Below are positions 1-6,578 of a stretch of DNA of 64,000 bases, piece after piece. Every line of letters starts with the position of its first letter. The stretch's first letter is position 1. The DNA is from Halorubellus salinus (lineage in GTDB: Archaea; Halobacteriota; Halobacteria; Halobacteriales; Natrialbaceae): NCBI RefSeq assembly GCF_020567525.1, contig NZ_JAJCVI010000005.1, forward strand, positions 372,001-436,000, in the 5' to 3' direction. The notes beneath the pieces are model-generated. The model was not told the DNA's origin, did not search any database, and was given only the letters and a program-made list of their open reading frames with translations. The translations under genes and the position numbers were made by a program.

Positions 1-1
1 T

Positions 2-988
2 GGTGCCGGTGACACGCGGACGCCGATGTACGTTCGACTCCTGACGCTCCCGACGAACATCGGGTTGAACGCGGTCCTCATCTTCGGGCTCGGGCCGATA
101 GCGCCGATGGGCGTGGCGGGTGCGGCGTGGGGGACGGTCGCGGCGAACGTGCTCGCCGCCGGGGTCTTCTTGGCGTTGTTGTCGACGACGCGATTCCCGG
201 TTCGACTCCCGCTCCCGGTCCTGCGAGCGCGTTCGACCGCGGGAGATGATTCGGCAACGGGGCGGCTCTGGGACGGCGGTATCGCGCGGGAGGTGGTCCG
301 CGTCGGCCTCCCACTGGCGGGGACGCGGTTGTCGCGGACGCTCGGACGGTTCCCGTTCCTGTTCGTCCTGGGGGCGTTCGGGACGGGGACGCTCGCGGCG
401 TACGCCATCGGGCGGCGCGTGATGCTGCTCGCGATGATGCCCGCGTGGGGGTACTCGACGGCGGCGAGCACGCTCGTCGGGCAGCGCGTCGGCGAGGGCG
501 ACGAGGACGGGGCGGCCGAAGCGGGGTGGGCGACGTTGCGCGTGGCGCTCGCGACCCAGCTCTGTATCGCGCTCGTGCTGGTGGTGCTTGCACGCCCGAT
601 CTCGCTGGCGTTCGGGTCCGAGACCGTCGCGGACACGGTGCGGTTCGTGCGCGTGTTCGGGCTCGGCGTCGGCGCGTTCGCGGTGTCGCGGACGATGCGT
701 GGTGGGCTCCGTGGCGCTGGCGATACGACGTGGCCGTTCTACGGGACGCTCGCGGGCACGTACCTCCTGAAGCTCCCGGTGGCGTTCCTGGCGCTTCCGG
801 CGACGACGTCGGTGGGCGTCCTCGGCGTCACGTTCACGCCCGGTTTCGGGCTTGGCGTCGTCGCGGTGTACGCCGCTATCCTGCTGGACATGTACTTCCG
901 GGCGGCGGTGAACGCCGTTCGTTTCAAGTCCGGGACGTGGCGCGTCGTCGCGCGCCAGTCGGACGTCGGCGCTGACGCACCGGGGTGA
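2..988 (+). CDS. MATE family efflux transporter, 5-prime truncated by the window edge
   Basis: This is the C-terminal part of a multidrug and toxic compound extrusion (MATE) antiporter, a membrane protein that exports drugs or metabolites using an ion gradient. The reading frame is open from base 2, so the first Met at 26 is internal. About 328 residues are visible, with repeated hydrophobic helices and typical MATE stretches such as VGLPLAGTRLSR, ASTLVGQRVGEGD and MRGGLRGAGDT. Full-length members have about 450-500 residues and 12 helices, so roughly a third is missing upstream. The last 20 residues form a polar tail. The family call is firm; the substrate cannot be read from the sequence. 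Confidence 0.88.
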   Translation, partial: GAGDTRTPMYVRLLTLPTNIGLNAVLIFGLGPIAPMGVAGAAWGTVAANVLAAGVFLALLSTTRFPVRLPLPVLRARSTAGDDSATGRLWDGGIAREVVRVGLPLAGTRLSRTLGRFPFLFVLGAFGTGTLAAYAIGRRVMLLAMMPAWGYSTAASTLVGQRVGEGDEDGAAEAGWATLRVALATQLCIALVLVVLARPISLAFGSETVADTVRFVRVFGLGVGAFAVSRTMRGGLRGAGDTTWPFYGTLAGTYLLKLPVAFLALPATTSVGVLGVTFTPGFGLGVVAVYAAILLDMYFRAAVNAVRFKSGTWRVVARQSDVGADAPG

Positions 989-1062
989 GTGGTGCGCGAG
1001 CGGGTGCTTCGCGACCGGCGCGCTTCGAAAACGGTAAGCCCGAGCGGTCGGACGGTCAGTGC

Positions 1063-1152
1063 ATGAGCGACGCTACGAAGATCGTGCTCGTGACTGTCGG
1101 TGTGTCGGCCGTGCTCGCGCTCTCGTTGATGGCGATGACGCTGTCGACGTAA
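1063..1152 (+). CDS. 29-residue single-span membrane peptide (hypothetical)
   Basis: A short ATG frame encodes about 29 residues: a polar start (MSDATK), one hydrophobic helix (IVLVTVGVSAVLALSLMAM) and a TLST tail before TAA. It ends five bases before the ATG of the next gene, so the two could be cotranscribed. The clean topology (charged N-terminus, one transmembrane helix, tiny tail) is typical of the very small membrane proteins common in haloarchaea. No function can be assigned. It could be chance, but its position and hydrophobic pattern make a real gene more likely. Confidence 0.5.
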   Translation: MSDATKIVLVTVGVSAVLALSLMAMTLST

Positions 1153-1157
1153 CTGGA

Positions 1158-1988
1158 ATGTTCTCTGCGCGCGAGCTCTCACCGGCCGTCGAGCTGGTTC
1201 GCGAGGAGCGGGCGCCCGAGGCGGTCGTGGTGGCCGCGGGGAGTGACTTCGAGACGCTGCCGCCGGCGCAGGCGGAGGACCTCGGATTGCTCGTCGACGC
1301 GCTCGACCCGATATCGTGCCCGGGAGAGTGGCTGCCGGACGACGCGCCGGCGCTCCTCCGTCGGTTCGCGGGCGGGGATTTCACGGTCGGGATGCCGGGG
1401 GATGGGAGCGTGGTGTGGTCGCGGCAGACGTCGCCGCCGGTCGTGATCGTGAAGCCGCGCGTGGAGGGGTCGCCGGCGTCGTTCGTCGACTTCCTCGTCG
1501 CGGAGGCGCTCGTCGAACTGAGCGTCACGGCGCCGGGGGCGCGTGCGGACGACGACGTTGCGACGCCGGCACCCGAGCACTTCCTGCCGTTCTTCGGGTC
1601 GACGTACCGCGAGCTGGCGGCGGCGACGACGCTCGGGCCGAACGCGACGTACCAGCTCGCGAACGCGCTCTACGAGGGCTGGCTGGGGTTGCATACGCGC
1701 GACGTGTTCGCGTCGTGGGTGGACGCCGAGGACGAGCGTGCGACGCTCGGCGAGGCGTGGGTGGACGCGGGCGAGCGTCTGGAATCCCGGCTCGACGGGC
1801 TGTCGCGGGAGGTGGCGCGCGGCGAGACGGAGTTCGCGGACGCGGCAGAACTGGCGTGTAGTGGCTTCAAGCACGACGTCGACGTGCCGTCGCCGTTCGC
1901 AGCACTCGCGACGGACGCGTACCGCGAGCGCGCCGCGCCGTTCGCGGTACGGTGGGCGGAGAAGACGTTCGACGCGCTGGCGGACTGA
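1158..1988 (+). CDS. Conserved haloarchaeal hypothetical protein (DUF7089-like)
   Basis: This 276-residue soluble acidic protein has no signal peptide or membrane segment. The ATG at 1158 (MFSARELSPAV) is chosen because residues encoded upstream of it are Arg/Cys-rich and overlap the small peptide gene. I think it belongs to the uncharacterised haloarchaeal family DUF7089, from memory and not from a search. No catalytic motif is recognisable. Its last six codons, including the TGA, form the start of the 32-bp tandem array that follows, so the gene end has been duplicated several times downstream. Confidence 0.7.
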   Translation: MFSARELSPAVELVREERAPEAVVVAAGSDFETLPPAQAEDLGLLVDALDPISCPGEWLPDDAPALLRRFAGGDFTVGMPGDGSVVWSRQTSPPVVIVKPRVEGSPASFVDFLVAEALVELSVTAPGARADDDVATPAPEHFLPFFGSTYRELAAATTLGPNATYQLANALYEGWLGLHTRDVFASWVDAEDERATLGEAWVDAGERLESRLDGLSREVARGETEFADAAELACSGFKHDVDVPSPFAALATDAYRERAAPFAVRWAEKTFDALAD

Positions 1989-2164
1989 ACCGCTAGAGGC
2001 GTGACGCGCTGGCGGACTGAACCGCTAGAGGCGTGACGCGCTGGCGGACTGAACCGCTAGAGGCGTGACGCGCTGGCGGACTGAACCGCTAGAGGCGTGA
2101 CGCGCTGGCGATCGCTAGGGGCGTGACGCGCTGGCGATCGCTAGGGGCGTGACGCGCTGGCGGA
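1971..2164. repeat. Tandem array (4 x 32 bp, then 2 x 26 bp) built from the 3-prime end of the preceding gene
   Basis: Four identical 32-bp units start at 1971, 2003, 2035 and 2067. They are followed by two 26-bp variants (2099 and 2125) and a partial unit. The first unit is the end of the upstream gene with its TGA; later copies repeat that end. Each unit can fold: ACGC pairs with GCGT, and CTGGCGG pairs with CCGCTAG (one G-U), with ACTGAA in the loop. In the 26-bp form the middle GACTGAAC is replaced by AT, leaving CTGGCG-AT-CGCTAG, so the hairpin survives the shortening. Confidence 0.9.
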
Positions 2165-2200
2165 TCGACCGGCGTGGCTCCGCGCCCGGCGTCGCGTTCC

Positions 2201-2728
2201 TCACTCGTCGGCGTCGATGCGTTCGAGGACGACGCCGTCGTCGAACGCACCGCGGTCGGTGGCTTTCTCGCGGGCGCGGGAAACGACGTCCTGCATCGAG
2301 TGGTCGGTGGTCGAGACGAGTGCGTCGAGGACGGCGTGGACGTCCGCGAGCTCGTCGAGCGTGTGCTCGTCGCGGTCGATGGCTGCGTGCTCGTCGCCGT
2401 CGACACCGGTCATCTCGCTCGTGACGGCGTCGGCGAGTTCGTCGGCTTCCTCGCGGAGCTTCCCGGCCAGGTAGCGCTCGTACTCGCGGCCGTCGACCTG
2501 CCGCGTCACGGGGTGGTTCCCGTCCGCGCGGACGACCGCGGGGATGTCGTCGCGGACGAGCTTGTCGTACGCACCGACGTACGCCTCGCTCTGGGGCTCG
2601 CGGGCGTCGGTTCCGTCGGTCTGAACGTTGCGGGCGTCGGTTCCATCGGTCTGAACGTCGCGGGCGTCGGTTCCATCGGTCTGAACGTCGCGGGCGTCGG
2701 TTCCATCGGTCTGGGGGTCGTTGGGCAT
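2201..2728 (-). CDS. MazG-like nucleotide pyrophosphohydrolase with a repetitive N-terminus
   Basis: This 175-residue protein has a C-terminal all-alpha NTP pyrophosphohydrolase domain. The YDKLVRDDIP start of the domain, LREEADELADA and DELADVHAVLDAL resemble the house-cleaning MazG-like phosphohydrolases related to phosphoribosyl-ATP pyrophosphatase. The acidic E-E-x-x-E and D-E-x-x-D residues would bind Mg. The likely role is hydrolysis of non-canonical NTPs; the true substrate is unknown. Residues about 6-45 are four copies of a ten-residue unit (QTDGTDARDV), encoded by four 30-bp DNA repeats, and look like a disordered acidic leader. The gene follows the KaiC-like gene by 21 bases on the same strand. 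Confidence 0.82.
   Translation of the reverse strand: MPNDPQTDGTDARDVQTDGTDARDVQTDGTDARNVQTDGTDAREPQSEAYVGAYDKLVRDDIPAVVRADGNHPVTRQVDGREYERYLAGKLREEADELADAVTSEMTGVDGDEHAAIDRDEHTLDELADVHAVLDALVSTTDHSMQDVVSRAREKATDRGAFDDGVVLERIDADE
2601..2720. repeat. Four 30-bp tandem repeats inside the MazG-like gene
   Basis: Four units at 2601, 2631, 2661 and 2691 differ by a few bases. They encode the decapeptide QTDGTDARDV near the N-terminus of the minus-strand MazG-like protein. The period is a multiple of three, so copy number can change without breaking the frame. Confidence 0.92.
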
Positions 2729-2749
2729 CGAGGAAGCAGGCGTAGGAGG

Positions 2750-3328
2750 TCAGTCGGTGAGCTCGACGTTCCCGTCGACGTCGAGGTCGACGACGACGTC
2801 GAAGCGGTCGCGGTAGGATTGGACGATGGCGTCGTCGTGGACCTCGTCGGAGAGATGGAAGAGGCCGACGGCGTCGTACTCGGCGAGCAGGTCGAGCAGG
2901 CGACCGACTGCGTCCTCGGTGGGTTCCTCGCCGGCGTAGTACGCGAGTTCGGTGATGGAGTCGACGCTCACGCGGAGTTTCCCGTCGTGGTTGTCGAGGA
3001 AGCGTTCGGTCTGCTCGATGATGCCGTCGAGGTCGTCGGGCGCGGAGACGTAGTGGACGTTGTCGCTGGAGCGTCGACTGTAGCCGCGTTCGACGCTGAG
3101 AGTGTCGAGGATGACGGCTTTGTCCTCGTCGACGTCGTAGTAGTCGAGCTTCTGGCGGACTTCGCGAGCGGTGGTGCGCGTGGAGATGACGAGGAACGCG
3201 TCGGTGTCGTCGCGGAGGAAGTCGGTGTCGATGCGGTCGGTTTCGCCCGTAGAGGGATGGACGAGGAGGACGCCTGTTCCACCCGGAATGGTGTCCTCGG
3301 TGCCGTCTACGGCGAGCGTGTAGTCCAT
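2750..3328 (-). CDS. KaiC/RecA-fold-like protein without a Walker A motif (DUF7090-like)
   Basis: This 192-residue cytoplasmic protein has an alternating beta-strand and helix pattern (VLLVHPSTGETD, DAFLVISTR, KAVILDTLS, LRVSVDSITELA, VGLFHLSDEVHDD, FDVVVDLDVDG) like KaiC-type RecA-fold proteins of haloarchaea, some annotated as HTR-like. No GxxxxGK[ST] loop is present, so ATPase activity is doubtful. The ATG at 3328 is taken because upstream residues read as Arg-rich shadow sequence. I think the family is DUF7090, from memory. It is the first of two same-strand genes, ahead of the MazG-like gene. Confidence 0.68.
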   Translation of the reverse strand: MDYTLAVDGTEDTIPGGTGVLLVHPSTGETDRIDTDFLRDDTDAFLVISTRTTAREVRQKLDYYDVDEDKAVILDTLSVERGYSRRSSDNVHYVSAPDDLDGIIEQTERFLDNHDGKLRVSVDSITELAYYAGEEPTEDAVGRLLDLLAEYDAVGLFHLSDEVHDDAIVQSYRDRFDVVVDLDVDGNVELTD

Positions 3329-3405
3329 AGGTGTTTGGGACCGGCGGGACAGACTTAGGCGTTCGGGTGCCTGCTTGCGGTTCGCTAGCAAGCGATTTCG
3401 GGGGG

Positions 3406-3858
3406 TTAGAAGACGCTGTCGGCGGTGGCGGCGCCGACGACGCTGAAGATCGCGCCGACGGTGACGGCCTTCCCCGTGGCTTCGGCGACGACGGCCATCG
3501 GCGGGTCGGGGTCGCCGAGGATGGCGTCGGCGCCGACGAGGAACGTCGTGGGGGCGTCGAACGCGAGCGCGAGGATGCTCACGGACCCGAACGCGACGAG
3601 CATGAGCGAGAGGAAGCGTAGCGGGATGCCGCCGACTTCGGCTTCGCGGTCGGGGTCGCGGTCGTCGTCGGCCTTGTAGAGGGCGCCGTAGCCGATCCCG
3701 AATACGATGGCGACCGTGACGAGCGCGTGCCAGATAGTCATGTTCGCGGCGAGCACCCAGACCTCTTCGGTGACGACGAACGGGCCGGCGAGCAGGAAGC
3801 CGCCGACGAGCTGCTGGGCGGTGTCGGCGAGCGCGTACCGCTTCCGTCGGCCGACCAT
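3406..3858 (-). CDS. DUF2391 family integral membrane protein
   Basis: This 150-residue protein has four or five hydrophobic helices. The N-terminal ALADTAQQLVGGFLLAGPFV, the central FGIGYGALYKADDDRDPDRE loop and the C-terminal AIFSVVGAATADS match the DUF2391 membrane family as I know it. Its function is unknown. The start at MVGRRKRY gives a positively charged N-terminus before the first helix. It diverges from the methyltransferase gene at 4012, with about 150 bases between the two starts for both promoters. Confidence 0.78.
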   Translation of the reverse strand: MVGRRKRYALADTAQQLVGGFLLAGPFVVTEEVWVLAANMTIWHALVTVAIVFGIGYGALYKADDDRDPDREAEVGGIPLRFLSLMLVAFGSVSILALAFDAPTTFLVGADAILGDPDPPMAVVAEATGKAVTVGAIFSVVGAATADSVF

Positions 3859-4011
3859 GCCCGAGCGGACGCTTCGCGTGGGGAAAAAACCCGCGGGCTC
3901 GGTCGTCGCGGGCGCTGGCGCGTGGTCGTGGCCGTGGGTGGCGCGTGGTCGCGGCCCGGCCGGGGAGCGTGGAGCGAACGGGTTTTGATGCGGGGTCGTG
4001 TGGCGTCTGGT

Positions 4012-4692
4012 ATGAGTGTTCGCGAGGAGTTCGACGCGTGGGCGGCGGATGGCCGCGACAAGGGCATGGAAGACCGACACTGGCATACGGCGAAGCACGC
4101 GCTGGCACGGATGCCCGTGGAGCCGGGGGACGTCGTGCTCGACCTCGGCTGTGGGAGCGGGTACGCGGGTCGTGCGTTGAAGGAAGCCGACGACGCGGGG
4201 CGCGTGTACGGCCTTGACGGGTCGCCGGAGATGACGCGGAACGCGCGCGAGTACACCGAGGACGACGACGTCGGGTTCGTCGTCGGTGACTTCGGGAGTC
4301 TCCCGTTCGCGGACGACTCGGTGGACCACGTGTGGTCGATGGAGGCGTTCTACTACGCGAGCAACCCCCACGAGACCCTCGAGGAGGTGCGGCGCGTCCT
4401 GAAGCCGGGCGGGTCGTTCTACTGTGCGGTGAACTACTACGAGGAGAACGTGCACAGTCACGGCTGGCAGGACAACATCAGCGTCGAGATGACGCGGTGG
4501 AGTCGCGACGAGTACCGCGCGGCGTTCCGCGACGCGGGCCTGTACGTCGCTGAACAGGACACGATCCCGGACCGCGACATCGAGATTCCGGACGCCGACG
4601 CGTTCCCGACCGACGACTGGGAGACGCGCGAGGACATGGTCGAACGCTACCGCGAGTACGGAACGCTCCTGACCGTCGGTATCGCGCCCTGA
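4012..4692 (+). CDS. SAM-dependent class I methyltransferase
   Basis: This 226-residue protein has a Rossmann-fold methyltransferase core. Motif I is VVLDLGCGSGYAGRAL (residues about 41-56), an acidic residue follows in VYGLDGSPEM, motif II-like FVVGDFGSLPFADDSVDHVW comes next, and VRRVLKPGGSFYCAV is the post-motif strand. The pattern resembles the UbiE/small-molecule group, but the acceptor is not evident. A 60-residue C-terminal cap contains HGWQDNISVEMTRW. The last codons and the TGA are repeated downstream in an 18-bp tandem array that keeps the frame, so three in-frame TGA codons follow one another. Confidence 0.85.
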   Translation: MSVREEFDAWAADGRDKGMEDRHWHTAKHALARMPVEPGDVVLDLGCGSGYAGRALKEADDAGRVYGLDGSPEMTRNAREYTEDDDVGFVVGDFGSLPFADDSVDHVWSMEAFYYASNPHETLEEVRRVLKPGGSFYCAVNYYEENVHSHGWQDNISVEMTRWSRDEYRAAFRDAGLYVAEQDTIPDRDIEIPDADAFPTDDWETREDMVERYREYGTLLTVGIAP

Positions 4693-4757
4693 ATCGGTAT
4701 CGTGCCCTGAATCGGTACCGCGCCCTGAATCGGTACCGCGCCCCGAATCGGTAGCGG
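4676..4757. repeat. 18-bp tandem array duplicating the methyltransferase gene end and stop
   Basis: Four units start at 4676, 4694, 4712 and 4730, with ten bases of a fifth. The first is the 3-prime end of the methyltransferase gene (VGIAP-stop). The period is a multiple of three, so the next two units each supply another in-frame TGA; in the fourth the TGA has become CGA. The later units contain the palindrome CGGTACCG. Confidence 0.9.
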
Positions 4758-5176
4758 TCGCGCTCGTTCAGGTCGTCGACGCCGCTTCGTACTGGCACTC
4801 CTTCCTCGAACTCGTCGACAGCAAGCGAGGACGTCGTGCGGATCGAGTGCGGAGAACGACGCCGCTCGAATCGAGTGCGGAGAACGACGCCGCTCGAATC
4901 GAGTGCTGTGGGTGACAGGGTGGGTCGAGTCTCGCACGGTGCATATGTCTCCCGCACCGCGCCACGCCGCACCGCGCCTCGTCCTCCCCAGCCGACGCCG
5001 ACCTCACTGCGTTCGGTCGGCGTCCCTCGCACGCGTCGCCCCACCGCGTCTCGCCCGCTGGCTCGACGCGGCAGGCGGCTCGCGCGCCGAACCGGTGGTG
5101 GTGGGATAGCGATGCGGTAGCGGACCAGTGCACTCACCGCGAGCGCGCCGCTCTCCGGGGGACAGCAAGAAGGGGA
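4758..5176. other. Gene-poor interval between convergent genes, with a 28-bp duplication
   Basis: I see no convincing gene in this 420-base stretch between the convergent methyltransferase and MaoC genes. It contains a 28-bp direct duplication (4841-4867 and 4868-4895) whose first ten bases begin a third copy at 4896. The open frames here are short, Arg-rich and unlike haloarchaeal proteins, which suggests shadows or decayed sequence. No T-rich terminator is obvious. Confidence 0.6.
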
Positions 5177-5641
5177 CTAGTCGTCGCAGGCGGCGGTTCC
5201 GGCTTCTGTGTCGGCGTCTCCGGATTCGGGCGTCTCGTGGGGGATGCTCATGACGATGGCGTCGCCGGAGAGGACGGTGGTCTCGTCGGGGGTGTCGGTG
5301 TGGGTGGTGACGGTGGTGTCGACGCGGAGCTGGTCGTTCCCGAGGTCTTCGACGACTTCGACGTGGGCGGTGACGGTCTCGTCGGGGCGGACGGGCGCTT
5401 CGAACTGGAGGTCCTGGGAGAGGTAGACGACGTCGCCGTCGAGGGCGGCGAGGGCGGCGGAGAGGACGCCGGCGGAGAGCATGCCGTGGGCGACGCGGCC
5501 GTCGAACATCGTGTCCTGGGCGTAGTCGTCGTCGACGTGGATGGGGTTGGTGTCGCCGACGAGGTCGGCGTACGCTTCGATGTCGGTTCTCGTGATGGTC
5601 TCGGTGGCGTCGGCGGTGTCGCCGACGGACGCGACTGGCAT
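5177..5641 (-). CDS. MaoC family (R)-specific enoyl-CoA hydratase/dehydratase
   Basis: This 154-residue hot-dog-fold protein carries the hydratase dyad in DLVGDTNPIHVDDDYA (Asp30 and His35), followed by the family helix MFDGRVAHGMLSAGVLSA. Members hydrate trans-2-enoyl-CoA to (R)-3-hydroxyacyl-CoA in fatty-acid or PHA metabolism, or act in other acyl-CoA pathways. The ATG at 5641 is preferred; an in-frame ATG at about 5686 would add 15 residues. It diverges from the alpha/beta hydrolase and acyl-CoA synthetase genes, which suggests a shared acyl-CoA role. An inverted repeat lies in the shared upstream region. Confidence 0.87.
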   Translation of the reverse strand: MPVASVGDTADATETITRTDIEAYADLVGDTNPIHVDDDYAQDTMFDGRVAHGMLSAGVLSAALAALDGDVVYLSQDLQFEAPVRPDETVTAHVEVVEDLGNDQLRVDTTVTTHTDTPDETTVLSGDAIVMSIPHETPESGDADTEAGTAACDD

Positions 5642-5687
5642 GGACGACGCTTTCGTTGACGCGTCATTAGCGTGTCGGGTTAACATG

Positions 5688-5703
5688 TGAATCAGGAGAT
5701 TCA
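5688..5703. promoter_or_regulatory. Inverted repeat TGAATC-AGGA-GATTCA between divergent genes
   Basis: A perfect 6-bp inverted repeat with a 4-bp spacer sits between the MaoC start (5641) and the hydrolase start (5730). Its size and position fit an operator for a dimeric regulator controlling both directions. No factor can be named. Confidence 0.4.
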
Positions 5704-5729
5704 GGGTGGTCGTGGGTGATTGCTGAGGT

Positions 5730-6578
5730 ATGCCACGGGTACGGAACGACGGGTTCGAGATCGCGTACGACGTCGCGGGGCCGCCTGGCGCGCCGGTGGT
5801 GGCGTTCTGCGAGGGCCTCGGGTACGGGCGGTGGATGTGGCGGTTCCAGCGCGAGCGCCTCGATGGGTATCGGACGATCGCGTTCGACAACCGTGGGACG
5901 GGCGAGAGCGAGGCGCCCGAGGAACCCGATGCGTACTCGATCGCGGCGTTCGCGAGCGACCTGGAGGCGGTGCTCGACGCGGAGGGCGTCGAGTCGGTGC
6001 ACGTCGTCGGTGCGAGCATGGGTGGGATGACCGCGCAGCGGTACGTGCACGAGTACGACCGTGCGGAATCGCTCTCGCTGCTGTGCACGAGTCCGGGCGG
6101 CGAGGTGGCGGTACCGACGCCCGAGGCGACCCAGGAGCGGATGTTCGACGTGCCCGAGGACGCGGACGAGCGCGAAGCCATCCGGTTCAAGATGGAGCCG
6201 GCGATGAGCGAGTCCTTCTGGGCGGCGAACCAGGACGTGATCGCGGACATCGTCGACTGGCGGCTCGATTCGGACGCGAGCGAGTTCGCGCGGAACCAGC
6301 AGGCGGCGGCGGTCGCGGCGTTCGACGCGACGCCGTGGCTCGCGGACGTCGACGTGCCGGTCCTCGTCCTGCATGGGACCGGCGACCGCGTGCTGCCGGT
6401 GGCGAACGCCGAGCGCTTGCACGAGCGACTGCCCGACAGCCGCCTGGAGCTGTACGAGGACGGCGCGCACCTGTTCTTCGTGGAGGACCCGGAGGCGGTG
6501 ACGGCGGACGTCCGCGAGCACGTCGCGGCGGTCGAAGGGGACGACGGGACGACCGAAGCACCGGACGCGGACGCATGA
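5730..6578 (+). CDS. Alpha/beta fold hydrolase
   Basis: This 282-residue cytoplasmic protein is of the proline iminopeptidase/dienelactone/esterase type. The nucleophile elbow is GASMGG (Ser96), the acid is in HGTGDRVLP (Asp219) and the base is in DGAHLFF (His247), so the triad is complete. The oxyanion-hole region is unusual: CEGLGYGRWMWRFQ replaces the common HG motif. Its last base pairs overlap the next gene as ATGA, so it is translationally coupled to the acyl-CoA synthetase. A thioesterase or lactone/ester hydrolase making a free acid for that ligase is a reasonable inference, not shown. Confidence 0.87.
   Translation: MPRVRNDGFEIAYDVAGPPGAPVVAFCEGLGYGRWMWRFQRERLDGYRTIAFDNRGTGESEAPEEPDAYSIAAFASDLEAVLDAEGVESVHVVGASMGGMTAQRYVHEYDRAESLSLLCTSPGGEVAVPTPEATQERMFDVPEDADEREAIRFKMEPAMSESFWAANQDVIADIVDWRLDSDASEFARNQQAAAVAAFDATPWLADVDVPVLVLHGTGDRVLPVANAERLHERLPDSRLELYEDGAHLFFVEDPEAVTADVREHVAAVEGDDGTTEAPDADA

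Noticed and set aside
1059-1157. Longer 5-prime start for the hypothetical protein (ATG at 1059)
   Set aside because: The extra 33 residues are Arg/Cys/Asp-rich and run over the better-looking 29-residue membrane peptide in another frame.
2174-3358. 394-residue plus-strand open frame over the MazG-like and KaiC-like genes
   Set aside because: It is antisense to two genes with recognisable protein families and is rich in Val/Gly/Asp, as expected for a reverse shadow in high-GC DNA.
4690-5120. Translation past the tandem TGA codons into a downstream plus-strand frame
   Set aside because: The downstream residues are Arg-rich and unlike haloarchaeal protein. No recoding signal, selenocysteine or pyrrolysine machinery is visible in the window.
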